From positions 1 to 6,953 of the forward strand of contig JAOQAL010000772.1 of NCBI GenBank assembly GCA_025963615.1: a DNA stretch of 6,953 nt, given 5' to 3'. The notes below the pieces were generated by a model. The model searched no databases and had not been told where the DNA came from. It saw only the letters and a list, made by a program, of their open reading frames with translations. The stretch's first letter is position 1. Every line of letters starts with the position of its first letter. The stretch is from Chitinophagaceae bacterium (GTDB lineage: Bacteria; Bacteroidota; Bacteroidia; Chitinophagales; Chitinophagaceae). Both the position numbers and the translations under genes were made by a program. Below, piece by piece: positions 1 through 6,718 of this stretch.

Positions 1-543
1 GTGAGCCCCGGGGCTTTTGTTACTTCAACCAATATTATTGCCAGCATTCAGCAGCTGGATAGAATAAAAGTAGACTTTACGTTGCCGGAACAATATGGCA
101 ATATTATAAAGAAAGAAAATACTGTTGATGTGGAAATAGATGCGGCGAACCAGGTAAAAAACAAAGCGAAGATAATTGCAATTGAACCACAGATAAACCA
201 AAATAGCCGCAACCTGCTGGTGAGAACTGTTTTGCAAAGCGGCGCAGCCAACCCGGGGGCATTTGTAAAAGTGTATGTGCAGTCTGGGATTGATAAGAAA
301 GCCATTATGATACCTACCAATTCCATCATCCCGGATGATAAAAACAACCAGGTAGTATTGATAAAAAATGGCCGGGCTTCTTTTGTAAGTGTACAAACAG
401 GATTACGTTTATCCAATAATGTAGAAATAACGAAAGGAATAAACCCCGGTGATTCCGTAGTAGTAACGGGCGTATTATTCGTAAGGGCCAAAAGTCCTGT
501 ACAGGTTAGAAGTGTGAAAAAGCTGGAAGACTTAGGAAAATAA
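1..543 (+). CDS. RND efflux periplasmic adaptor (membrane fusion protein), C-terminal part, 5' truncated by window
   Basis: This is the last 180 codons of a periplasmic adaptor that bridges an RND pump to an outer-membrane channel. The frame is open at base 1, so the GTG there is an internal codon (Val) rather than a start; the signal peptide, hairpin and most of the lipoyl domain lie outside the window. The visible part begins at the SPGAFV segment that typically closes the lipoyl/barrel junction. It continues through the beta-barrel domain (about 14-90, with IASIQQLDRIKVDFTLPE and the segment NQNSRNLLVR) and the membrane-proximal domain (about 95-170, with IMIPTNSII, GLRLSNNVEITKGINPGDSVV). 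These match the HlyD/AcrA-type adaptor family. It precedes the permease and TolC genes on the same strand, which supports an efflux role. The 226-bp gap to the permease is longer than usual for such pairs. Family assignment is firm; the partner pump and substrate are inferred from position. Confidence 0.9.
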   Translation: MSPGAFVTSTNIIASIQQLDRIKVDFTLPEQYGNIIKKENTVDVEIDAANQVKNKAKIIAIEPQINQNSRNLLVRTVLQSGAANPGAFVKVYVQSGIDKKAIMIPTNSIIPDDKNNQVVLIKNGRASFVSVQTGLRLSNNVEITKGINPGDSVVVTGVLFVRAKSPVQVRSVKKLEDLGK

Positions 544-715
544 TATCTCATCCCGGCCTTCTGTCTAAGAAAGGCGATCCACTCACAGACCTTGCTTGTT
601 GGAACTTCCTGTGTGTATGAGTTTTTGGAAAAGTAGAATGAGGGGTTAAGATATTGGCGTAGTTATAAGGTTCATTAAGATATCGTGTTGAACCGTGACC
701 GGAGATGCCTGCAAA

Positions 716-745
716 AAAAATCAACCGGGCAGATAGCCGGATTTT
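716..745 (+). other. Possible stem-loop just upstream of the permease gene
   Basis: AAAAT (about 717-721) and CCGG (725-728) are mirrored by CCGG (737-740) and ATTTT (741-745), giving a potential hairpin with a 3-nt bulge on the left side and an 8-nt loop. It lies about 25 bp before the permease start. It could be an attenuator or stability element that sets permease level relative to adaptor, but the GC core is only 4 bp, so this may be chance. Confidence 0.25.
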
Positions 746-759
746 AAAAAAAGTAGATC

Positions 760-764
760 AGGAG
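760..764 (+). promoter_or_regulatory. Shine-Dalgarno-like site of the permease gene
   Basis: AGGAG lies 5 nt upstream of the ATG at 770. It is the clearest ribosome-binding-like motif in the window; the other starts lack one, as is common in Bacteroidota. It supports the chosen permease start. Confidence 0.5.
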
Positions 765-769
765 AATTT

Positions 770-3700
770 ATGAATATTTCAGAACTGTCATTGAAGCGGC
801 CGGTACTTGCTACCGTCATGAACCTGATGATTATCTTATTTGGGGTGGTGGGATATACTTTTCTTGCCGTAAGAGATTATCCAGCTATTGACCCTCCCAT
901 TATAACTGTTACTACTTCTTATACCGGCGCCAATCCCGACCTCGTAGAAACCCAGATAACAGAGCCCCTGGAAAAACAAATTAATGGTATACCGGGCATC
1001 CGGACTATTTCATCTACCAGCAATCTCGGCAGCAGTAATATCACCGTAGAATTTAATCTTGGTTTCGACCTGGAAGCTGCGGCTAGTGATGTACGTGACA
1101 AGGTAGGTCAGGCTACGCGAAGCCTGCCACAGGATATTGATGCGCCACCGGTTGTCACCAAGGCGGATGCAAACAGCGATTTTATTTTATTGCTGGTAGT
1201 GCAAAGCCATACAAAAAGTTTGATGGAGCTCAGTGACTATGCAGACAATGTGTTGCAGCAACAGCTCCAAACCATTGATGGCGTAAGCTCGGTAAATGTG
1301 TTTGGTGATAAGGGGTACGCTATGCGTATTTGGCTTGACCCTGGCAAAATGAATGCCTACAATGTAGCATACAATGATATCAGTACGGCGATCAGCAATG
1401 AAAATGTGGAATTACCACCTGGCAAAATTTATGGAAATAATACCGAACTTACCATTGCCACCCTCGGAAGACTTTCCAGCGAAAAGCAGTTCAGGGATGT
1501 CATCATCAAAGAGGATAGTAGCGGCATCGTAAGGTTGGGGGATATTTCAAGAATTGAATTAGGTCCTCAAAGTCCGGAGCAAAACTGGAAATATAATGGG
1601 GTCAATGCGGTGGGACTTGCTATTATTCCGCAGCCTGGCGCTAATAATATTGCCATTGCCGATGAGTTTAATAAGCGACTGGATATCATAAAGAAATCGA
1701 ACAAAGCGGACCTTGAGTTTAATGTATTGATCGATAATACCAAGAACATCCGCAACTCGCTAAGTGAAGTGAAGGAAACATTATTGATTGCATTCGCCCT
1801 GGTGGTATTGGTGATCTTTTTCTTTTTCAGAAACTGGCTGATCGCTATCCGCCCCTTGATAGATATACCCATTTCTTTGATCGCTACATTTTTTATAATG
1901 TATTTATCAGGCTTTACGATCAATATACTCACTCTTTTGGGCATTGTGCTGGCAACAGGGCTGGTGGTGGATGATGGCATTGTGGTAACGGAAAATATTT
2001 TCAGGAAACTGGAAGAGGGAATGAATATCCGTAAAGCCGCATTAGAAGGCAGTAAAGAAATATTTTTCGCTGTTGTTTCCACGTCCCTTACCCTGGCAGT
2101 GGTTTTTTTACCGGTTATTTTTTTACAGGGATTTGTTGGAAGATTGTTCCGTGAATTTGGAGTAGTGCTTGCCGCCGCGGTTTTAATATCAGCCTTTGTA
2201 TCATTAACTATAACCCCGGTGTTGAATGTTTACCTTACCCGTAAAAATGCCGGCCATGGAAAGTTTTACGAAAGAACAGAACCATTTTTTACCGGTATGG
2301 AAAATGGCTATAAAAGACTGCTGCAGGGTTTTATGAAAATAAGATGGGTCGCCTGGGTTATTATTGCCGCCTGTGGTTTAATAATATTCATGGTAACACG
2401 ATTCATTCAAAGCGAACTGGCGCCATTGGAAGACAAAAGCAGTATCCGTTTTACGGCCACAGCGCCGGAAGGAACGAGTTTTAACTATATGTCCTCAGTG
2501 GCTGACAGCATTGCTTCTTATTTATATGATTCCGTGGCCGAACGGGATTTTGTCTTTGTAAGAACACCCGCCGGCAATATTAACTCTACAGCGCCCCGTA
2601 TTGGCCTGATTGATGCAAAACTAAGATCAAGAACCCAAAGCCAGATTGCCAATGACCTGCAACAAAAACTAACCCGTTTTAATGATGCACGCATATTCGC
2701 CATACAGGAGCAAACCATTGCGGTCGGCTCCGGTTCAAGAACCAGTTTACCGGTTCAGTTTGTATTACAAAATCAGGACTTGAATAAGCTGAAGGAATTT
2801 ATTCCAAAGTTTCTTGCCGAAGCAAGAAAGGATAAAACCTTTGCCAACGTTGATGTGAACCTGAAATTCAATAAACCGGAAGTAGATATATCGGTTGACA
2901 GGATGAAGGTAAAAGATCTCGGTTTGTCAACCAACGATGTTGTTTCAGCCATGCAGGCAGCTTTCAGCGGCGGCCGTCTTTCCTATTTTATAATGAACGG
3001 CTACCAGTATTTTGTAATAGCGCAACTGGATAGGAGCGATCGCAATGAACCGGGCGATATCAGCAACCTGTATGTAAGAAATAATAAAGGCGTCAATATT
3101 CCTTTAAGCGCCGTAATACATATTGAACAAAATAGTAAGCCTTCAACGCTCTACCATTTTAACCGCTATAAAGCAGCGACTATTTCTGCTTCATTGGCCG
3201 ATGGAAATACGGTGGGGAATGGAATAAAAGCCATGCAGGAAATTTCGAACCGGGTGCTTGACTCAAGTTTTCAAACTGCATTAAGTGGTTCTTCGCGGGA
3301 TTATGCCGAAAGTTCCTCCAATATTTTGTTTGCATTTGGATTGGCGTTGGTATTGATTTACCTGGTATTAGCCGCACAGTTTGAAAGTTTTGTTGACCCT
3401 CTTGCTATTATGCTTACAGTGCCCCTGGCGTTGGCAGGTGCACTACTGAGTTTGTGGATATTCAATCAAACACTGAATATATTTTCTGAAATAGGAATGA
3501 TCATGTTGATTGGATTAGTCACTAAAAATGGTATTCTTATTGTAGAGTTTACCAATCAGAAAAGAGCGAAGGGAATGAAGAAAATGGAGGCGGTAGTGGA
3601 AGCGGCCGCGCAGCGTCTGCGCCCGATCCTGATGACCAGTCTTGCCACATCATTAGGAGCCCTACCGATAGCACTAAGCCTGGGAGCATCTTCTACCAGT

Positions 3701-3856
3701 CGTATACCTTTGGGAATTGTCGTGGTATGTGGAATTTTATTTTCGCTAATATTAACCCTGTTGGTTATTCCGGCCGTATATACTTTTATATCGGGTAAAC
3801 ATAAAACGGAAAAAGAACAGGAAGAGGATTTACAGGGAACAGCAACAAATCATTAA
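770..3856 (+). CDS. RND multidrug/solute efflux permease, HAE1 (AcrB/MexB-like) family
   Basis: Complete 1028-residue inner-membrane proton/substrate antiporter of the AcrB type, which would export hydrophobic or amphiphilic compounds through the adaptor and TolC channel. The start gives the standard N-terminus (MNISELSLKRPVLATVMN) and has an AGGAG motif 5 nt upstream. Membrane segment 1 is at about residues 11-33, followed by the first porter domain (YTGANPDLVETQITEPLE, about 51-68). Segments 2-6 fall at about 335-490. TM4 carries the proton-relay pair Asp401-Asp402 in GLVVDDGIVVTEN. TM7 starts near residue 525, followed by the second porter domain; TM8-12 run from about 850. TM10 carries Lys919-Asn920 in GLVTKNGILIVEF, the counterpart of the essential AcrB lysine. 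All key residues are present and the length is normal, so the pump should be active. The C-terminal tail is short and charged. The TolC gene follows after 20 bp, so the two are probably co-transcribed. Substrate is not predictable from sequence reading. Confidence 0.97.
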   Translation: MNISELSLKRPVLATVMNLMIILFGVVGYTFLAVRDYPAIDPPIITVTTSYTGANPDLVETQITEPLEKQINGIPGIRTISSTSNLGSSNITVEFNLGFDLEAAASDVRDKVGQATRSLPQDIDAPPVVTKADANSDFILLLVVQSHTKSLMELSDYADNVLQQQLQTIDGVSSVNVFGDKGYAMRIWLDPGKMNAYNVAYNDISTAISNENVELPPGKIYGNNTELTIATLGRLSSEKQFRDVIIKEDSSGIVRLGDISRIELGPQSPEQNWKYNGVNAVGLAIIPQPGANNIAIADEFNKRLDIIKKSNKADLEFNVLIDNTKNIRNSLSEVKETLLIAFALVVLVIFFFFRNWLIAIRPLIDIPISLIATFFIMYLSGFTINILTLLGIVLATGLVVDDGIVVTENIFRKLEEGMNIRKAALEGSKEIFFAVVSTSLTLAVVFLPVIFLQGFVGRLFREFGVVLAAAVLISAFVSLTITPVLNVYLTRKNAGHGKFYERTEPFFTGMENGYKRLLQGFMKIRWVAWVIIAACGLIIFMVTRFIQSELAPLEDKSSIRFTATAPEGTSFNYMSSVADSIASYLYDSVAERDFVFVRTPAGNINSTAPRIGLIDAKLRSRTQSQIANDLQQKLTRFNDARIFAIQEQTIAVGSGSRTSLPVQFVLQNQDLNKLKEFIPKFLAEARKDKTFANVDVNLKFNKPEVDISVDRMKVKDLGLSTNDVVSAMQAAFSGGRLSYFIMNGYQYFVIAQLDRSDRNEPGDISNLYVRNNKGVNIPLSAVIHIEQNSKPSTLYHFNRYKAATISASLADGNTVGNGIKAMQEISNRVLDSSFQTALSGSSRDYAESSSNILFAFGLALVLIYLVLAAQFESFVDPLAIMLTVPLALAGALLSLWIFNQTLNIFSEIGMIMLIGLVTKNGILIVEFTNQKRAKGMKKMEAVVEAAAQRLRPILMTSLATSLGALPIALSLGASSTSRIPLGIVVVCGILFSLILTLLVIPAVYTFISGKHKTEKEQEEDLQGTATNH

Positions 3857-3876
3857 TTCCAATAAGTTACTATCTG

Positions 3877-5190
3877 ATGTTAAAAATAAAAGAGATAAAA
3901 ATTTTTTTACCACTGGTCACATTTTCATTTTTTTATATTGCCGGTTCATCACAATCACTTGACCTGCGTGATGCCATCAACATCGCTTTAAAAAATAGCC
4001 TGGAAGTTGAATTGCTGAAAAACAATGTAGAAATAAACAATACGAACAATTACATCGGAGTAGCGGGCGGGTTACCGGTTGTATCAGCCAATGCAACGGA
4101 TAATGAACAGCTTAATAATATCAATCAAAAGTTAAATACAGGCACAGAGATTAAACGCAATGGCGCTACGGGCAATACATTCAATGCCGGGCTGACGGCT
4201 GGCATGCTTTTATATAACGGATCGAGAGTCGTGGCTGCTAAAAAAAGACTGGAACAGTTGCAATTACAAAGCGAACAATACCTGAATTCGCAGATACAAA
4301 ATACCATGGCTGCTGTAATGACCGCTTATTATGATATTGTGCGCCAGCAATACTATATCAGGACCATTGATGTATCCATTGAAGTGTCCCAAAAAAGGCT
4401 GGAAATTGTAAAAACGCAGCAAAGCGTAGGCATGGCTAATAATGCGGATTTGTATCAGTCGCAACTTGATTTAAATGCTCTGATGCAAACAAAACAATCC
4501 CAGCAGCTTGTGATTGATCAGTCAAAAACTGAACTGTTACTGCTGTTGAACCTGAAACCTGATTCTACTATTACGATCAGTGATACCATTACCATGGACA
4601 AAGCGATTATATTGGGTGATGTGCTGGAAAAACTTTCAAATAATGCGGATATAATTGCCGCGGATGACCAGGTTAAGATCAGTGACCTCATAATAAGGGA
4701 GACTGCGGCGCAACGGTACCCTTCTATCCGTGCGAATGCAGCCTATAATTATAACCGCAACCAATCCACGGGTGGCCAGCTTTTATTGAACCAGAACAAT
4801 GGCGCTTCCGGGGGACTTAGTATTGCCATTCCTATTTATAATGGCGCTATTTTTAAGCGTCAGCAAAAAGTAGCGGAGCTTAATTCAAAGAATGCCGCCA
4901 TTCAAAAAGATATTTTAATAAGAAATTACGCTTCCGGGGCGGTAAAGACTTACCAGGCGTATGTAAATAATCTGCAGCAACTGGAAACACAGAAACAAAC
5001 GGTGGAACTGTCGCAAAAGCTATTGGATCTGGTTTTACAACGTTTCCAGTTGAAGCAGGCAACTATTGTGGATGTAAGACAGGCTCAGCAGACATTTGAA
5101 GCTGCTTCATATACACTGACCAATCTAAATTTCGCTGCCAAATCATCCGAGATCGAATTGAACAGGCTCGTAAACCAGATCAAGTTTTAA
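3877..5190 (+). CDS. TolC-family outer-membrane efflux channel protein
   Basis: Complete 437-residue outer-membrane factor that would form the trimeric channel for the pump encoded just upstream. The N-terminus is a Sec signal peptide (KIKEIKIF, then a hydrophobic stretch to about residue 22, likely cleavage near SSQS at 24-27). No lipobox cysteine is present, so it is probably not a lipoprotein. The two structural repeats of the OEP family are visible. The first begins with LDLRDAINIALKN (28-40) and has a beta segment ending in AGMLLYNGSRV. The second begins near RYPSIRANAAYNYN (280-293) and has the matching segment SIAIPIYNGAIFKRQ (315-329). Long amphipathic, Gln-rich helices lie between (about 120-225 and 330-430), as expected for the periplasmic coiled-coil tunnel. 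The 20-bp gap from the permease stop and shared strand indicate one operon. There is no recognisable Shine-Dalgarno. Family confidence is high; pairing with this pump is inferred from adjacency. Confidence 0.95.
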   Translation: MLKIKEIKIFLPLVTFSFFYIAGSSQSLDLRDAINIALKNSLEVELLKNNVEINNTNNYIGVAGGLPVVSANATDNEQLNNINQKLNTGTEIKRNGATGNTFNAGLTAGMLLYNGSRVVAAKKRLEQLQLQSEQYLNSQIQNTMAAVMTAYYDIVRQQYYIRTIDVSIEVSQKRLEIVKTQQSVGMANNADLYQSQLDLNALMQTKQSQQLVIDQSKTELLLLLNLKPDSTITISDTITMDKAIILGDVLEKLSNNADIIAADDQVKISDLIIRETAAQRYPSIRANAAYNYNRNQSTGGQLLLNQNNGASGGLSIAIPIYNGAIFKRQQKVAELNSKNAAIQKDILIRNYASGAVKTYQAYVNNLQQLETQKQTVELSQKLLDLVLQRFQLKQATIVDVRQAQQTFEAASYTLTNLNFAAKSSEIELNRLVNQIKF

Positions 5191-5209
5191 AATATAGTTG
5201 CTTATTATT

Positions 5210-5232
5210 TCAATCGATTGATCTGCTTTTTT
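5210..5232 (+). terminator. 12-bp palindrome followed by a T-run after the TolC gene
   Basis: TCAATCGATTGA (5210-5221) is a perfect 12-bp palindrome lying 20 bp after the TolC stop, with a run of six T at 5227-5232. As RNA it gives only a 4-bp stem with a 4-nt loop, so as an intrinsic terminator it would be weak. It could equally be a dimeric-regulator operator for the isomerase gene downstream. Its position at the end of the efflux cluster is what makes a terminator reading plausible. The rest of the 103-bp gap (5191-5293) is AT-rich and shows nothing firm. Confidence 0.25.
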
Positions 5233-5293
5233 AGTACTGCATTTTCCGGTTGTTTCTTTTATTATATTGTGCTGATATAAAAATGAAATAACG

Positions 5294-6229
5294 ATGGCTT
5301 TTTCCCGCAGGAAATTTATTCAGCTCAGTTCTTTAACCGGAACATCAGCCATCTTATCTTCACTTGAATCATTTACGTTAACCAACAAACCTGATTTTAC
5401 CATGAATGCCGGTTATCAACTGAAGGTGTTAGCCACCAACTGGGGCTTCGAAGGAAGTATCGATGCCTTTTGTGCCAAAGCAAAAAAAGAAGGTTATGAT
5501 GGCATTGAAATCTGGTGGCCCACGGATGATAAACCGGCGCAAAATGAATTATTCGGGGCGCTGAAAGAACACCAGTTAGATGTCGGTTTTCTTTGTGGCA
5601 GCGGAAAAACGAACCCGCAGGAACATCTTGATTTTTTTAAAAAAATGATTGATGCCGCGGCAAAGCAAAAAAGTCAGCGACCCCTTTATATCAATTGTCA
5701 TTCGGGAAGGGATCATTTTGCTTTCGACATCAATAAAAAATTTGTTGAGCATACTACGCAGCTTTCAACCGAAACAGGTATTACAATCTGTCATGAAACA
5801 CACCGTAGCCGCATCATGTTTGCAGCACATGTGGCAAGACAGTACATCGAAAAATATCCACAATTAAAACTGACTTTCGATGTGTCGCACTGGTGCAATG
5901 TGCATGAAAGTTTACTAACCGATCAAAAAGAGACCCTTGATTTGGCATTGGAAAGAGTGGAACATATTCATGCACGAATTGGTCATGCTGAAGCCCCCCA
6001 GGTAAATGATCCCCGCGCGCCGGAATGGGATGAGGCGGTAAAGGCCCATTTTGCATGGTGGGATAAAGTAATAGAACGTAAAAAGAAAAATGGAGAACGG
6101 ATGACAATCCTTACGGAGTTTGGTCCGCCCATGTATATGCCGACATTGCCCTATACACAACAGCCATTGGCCAATCAGTGGGACATTAATGTATATATGA
6201 TGAAGGAGTTGAGAAAGAGATACAGTTAG
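5294..6229 (+). CDS. Sugar phosphate isomerase/epimerase-like TIM-barrel protein with Tat-type signal
   Basis: Complete 311-residue protein of the xylose isomerase-like TIM-barrel superfamily (AP endonuclease 2 / sugar phosphate isomerase-epimerase group). The N-terminus SRRKFIQLSSL (4-14) fits the twin-arginine motif and is followed by a weakly hydrophobic stretch to about residue 24, suggesting folded export to the periplasm. The conserved barrel begins at about YQLKVLATNWGF (41-52), then EGYDGIEIWWP (66-76). Candidate divalent-metal ligands are Glu168 (ITICHETHRS), Asp196 (LTFDVSHW, with His199), His226 (VEHIHARIGH) and Glu275 (ILTEFGPP), in the order expected of this superfamily; His136 (NCHSGRD) may also line the site. 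Met37 is an in-frame alternative start that would yield a cytoplasmic enzyme lacking the Tat segment, but the ATG at 5294 gives a coherent signal and is preferred. The substrate is not identifiable; related Bacteroidota proteins are often linked to sugar or polyol catabolism (recalled knowledge). It is separated from the next ordinary gene by the four-helix-bundle cassette. Confidence 0.88.
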   Translation: MAFSRRKFIQLSSLTGTSAILSSLESFTLTNKPDFTMNAGYQLKVLATNWGFEGSIDAFCAKAKKEGYDGIEIWWPTDDKPAQNELFGALKEHQLDVGFLCGSGKTNPQEHLDFFKKMIDAAAKQKSQRPLYINCHSGRDHFAFDINKKFVEHTTQLSTETGITICHETHRSRIMFAAHVARQYIEKYPQLKLTFDVSHWCNVHESLLTDQKETLDLALERVEHIHARIGHAEAPQVNDPRAPEWDEAVKAHFAWWDKVIERKKKNGERMTILTEFGPPMYMPTLPYTQQPLANQWDINVYMMKELRKRYS

Positions 6230-6230
6230 T

Positions 6231-6265
6231 AGAAGCTACGGGCTTTGAGTAATGAGCTGCGAGAC
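6231..6265 (+). repeat. Left inverted arm: AGAA, four GCTNNGA-type heptamers, GAC
   Basis: Read 5'->3' on the + strand the arm is AGAA (6231-6234), heptamers at 6235-6241, 6242-6248, 6249-6255 and 6256-6262, then GAC (6263-6265). The second unit is GCTTTGA and the fourth GCTGCGA; the first ends in GG and the third is the most diverged (GTAATGA). The block 6243-6263 matches the reverse complement of 6689-6709 at 19 of 21 positions, including 12 in a row (6252-6263 with 6689-6700). The ATG at 6252 lies inside this arm. Confidence 0.85.
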
Positions 6266-6305
6266 GTGTATTGGGAAATCATTTTTATGTATAAAAGACC
6301 TGTCT

Positions 6306-6659
6306 ATGAGAAATTTTAAAGAACTTAAAATATGGCAAAAAGGATTTGATATTGCTGTAAACAGTTTTAAACTTGTAAATACCTTTCCAAAAGAGGAAAG
6401 ATTTGGAATCAGCTCTCAAATAACCAGGGCTGCGGTTTCAATTCCTTCAAATATTGCTGAAGGAAGTAGTAGAAAAAGCGAAAAGGATTATCACAGATTT
6501 CTGGAAGTCTCGCTCGGTTCAAGCTTTGAAGTGGAAACACAATTGCTTATTGCAGCTGCCGCGAAATTTGGGAATGAAGAAATCTGCAATGAGATTCTGA
6601 AAGATATTGATGAAGAACAAAAAATGCTAATGAGCTTCATGAATAAACTTAATAACTAA
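6306..6659 (+). CDS. Four-helix-bundle protein, S23 / 23S rRNA intervening-sequence protein family
   Basis: Small 117-residue, probably cytoplasmic, mostly helical protein of the family encoded in 23S rRNA intervening sequences, structurally related to the Avd accessory protein of diversity-generating retroelements. Family hallmarks are the start MRNFKELKIWQKG, the signature QITRAAVSIPSNIAEG (38-53) and LGSSFEVETQL (70-80), followed by a C-terminal helix with ILKDIDEEQKMLMSFMNKL. Family members are generally thought to form basic oligomeric bundles that may bind nucleic acid; no catalytic residues are evident. An in-frame ATG at 6252 would add 18 residues, but it lies inside the repeat arm and its extension does not resemble the family, so 6306 is chosen because it gives the standard N-terminus and length. 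By eye the gene is more A-rich in codon use than the flanking genes, consistent with separate ancestry. Its role is unknown; the flanking inverted heptamer arrays suggest it belongs to a discrete element. Confidence 0.9.
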   Translation: MRNFKELKIWQKGFDIAVNSFKLVNTFPKEERFGISSQITRAAVSIPSNIAEGSSRKSEKDYHRFLEVSLGSSFEVETQLLIAAAAKFGNEEICNEILKDIDEEQKMLMSFMNKLNN

Positions 6660-6679
6660 AAAATATTTTAAAACTATCA

Positions 6680-6714
6680 GTCTCGTAGCTCGCAGCTCAT
6701 GGCTCAAAGCTTCT
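6680..6714 (-). repeat. Right inverted arm: AGAA, four GCTNNGA-type heptamers, GAC on the minus strand
   Basis: On the minus strand, read from 6714 down to 6680, the arm is AGAA, heptamers at 6710-6704, 6703-6697, 6696-6690 and 6689-6683, then GAC. The first unit is GCTTTGA, the third GCTGCGA and the fourth GCTACGA. It has exactly the same length and plan as the left arm but its unit order is offset by one. The arm ends 4 bp before the ATG of the downstream gene and so forms most of that gene's upstream region. Confidence 0.85.
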
Positions 6715-6718
6715 CATT

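Larger units (their letters stand above)
544..769 (+). other. Non-coding spacer between adaptor and permease, with possible hairpins
   Basis: These 226 bp hold no credible reading frame on either strand; the antisense ORF entering it from the adaptor is a shadow. Several inverted repeats are visible. GCCTTCT at 556-562 can pair with AGAAAGGC at 568-575 (one bulged A, 5-nt loop). ACTCA at 581-585 can pair with TGAGT at 618-622, with CAG/CTG pairing inside. CCGG at 725-728 can pair with CCGG at 737-740, extended by AAAAT/ATTTT. None has the strong GC stem plus U-run of a clear intrinsic terminator. It may be an untranslated regulatory region, a processing site, or a dispersed intergenic repeat. 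Function is unknown. Confidence 0.45.
6231..6714 (+). mobile_element. Putative intervening-sequence-like cassette: four-helix-bundle gene between inverted heptamer arrays
   Basis: This is a 484-bp unit bounded by two inverted 35-nt arms (6231-6265 and 6680-6714) and carrying a single 117-codon gene. It begins 1 bp after the isomerase stop and ends 4 bp before the next start codon. The layout (small S23-family gene inside complementary ends) is that of intervening sequences known within 23S rRNA genes of some bacteria, but here it lies between two protein genes. No transposase, reverse transcriptase or clear target-site duplication is visible, so mobility is inferred from structure only; it could instead be a stable structured RNA-gene unit. 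Confidence 0.5.

Noticed and set aside
48..551. Long antisense open frame (167 codons) across the adaptor gene
   Set aside because: It lies entirely opposite a well-conserved adaptor frame and its product shows no family motif; it is a shadow.
556..575. Hairpin after the adaptor stop as an intrinsic terminator
   Set aside because: The stem is modest, has a bulge and is followed by GATCCACTC rather than a U-run.
5263..5270. Possible Bacteroidota -7 promoter box (TATATTGT) before the isomerase gene
   Set aside because: No suitably spaced -33 element is visible and the region is AT-rich, so the match is within chance.
5283..5291. Two-codon mini-frame ATG AAA TAA ending 2 bp before the isomerase start
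   Set aside because: It is too short to distinguish from chance in AT-rich sequence; a leader-peptide role cannot be supported.
5814..6160. Two overlapping antisense frames opposite the isomerase C-terminus
   Set aside because: The sense frame carries the conserved metal-site motifs; the antisense products are unlike known families.
6231..6714. CRISPR-like or diversity-generating retroelement reading of the repeats and the Avd-related protein
   Set aside because: The heptamers are contiguous without spacers, and there is no reverse transcriptase, template repeat or variable repeat in the window.
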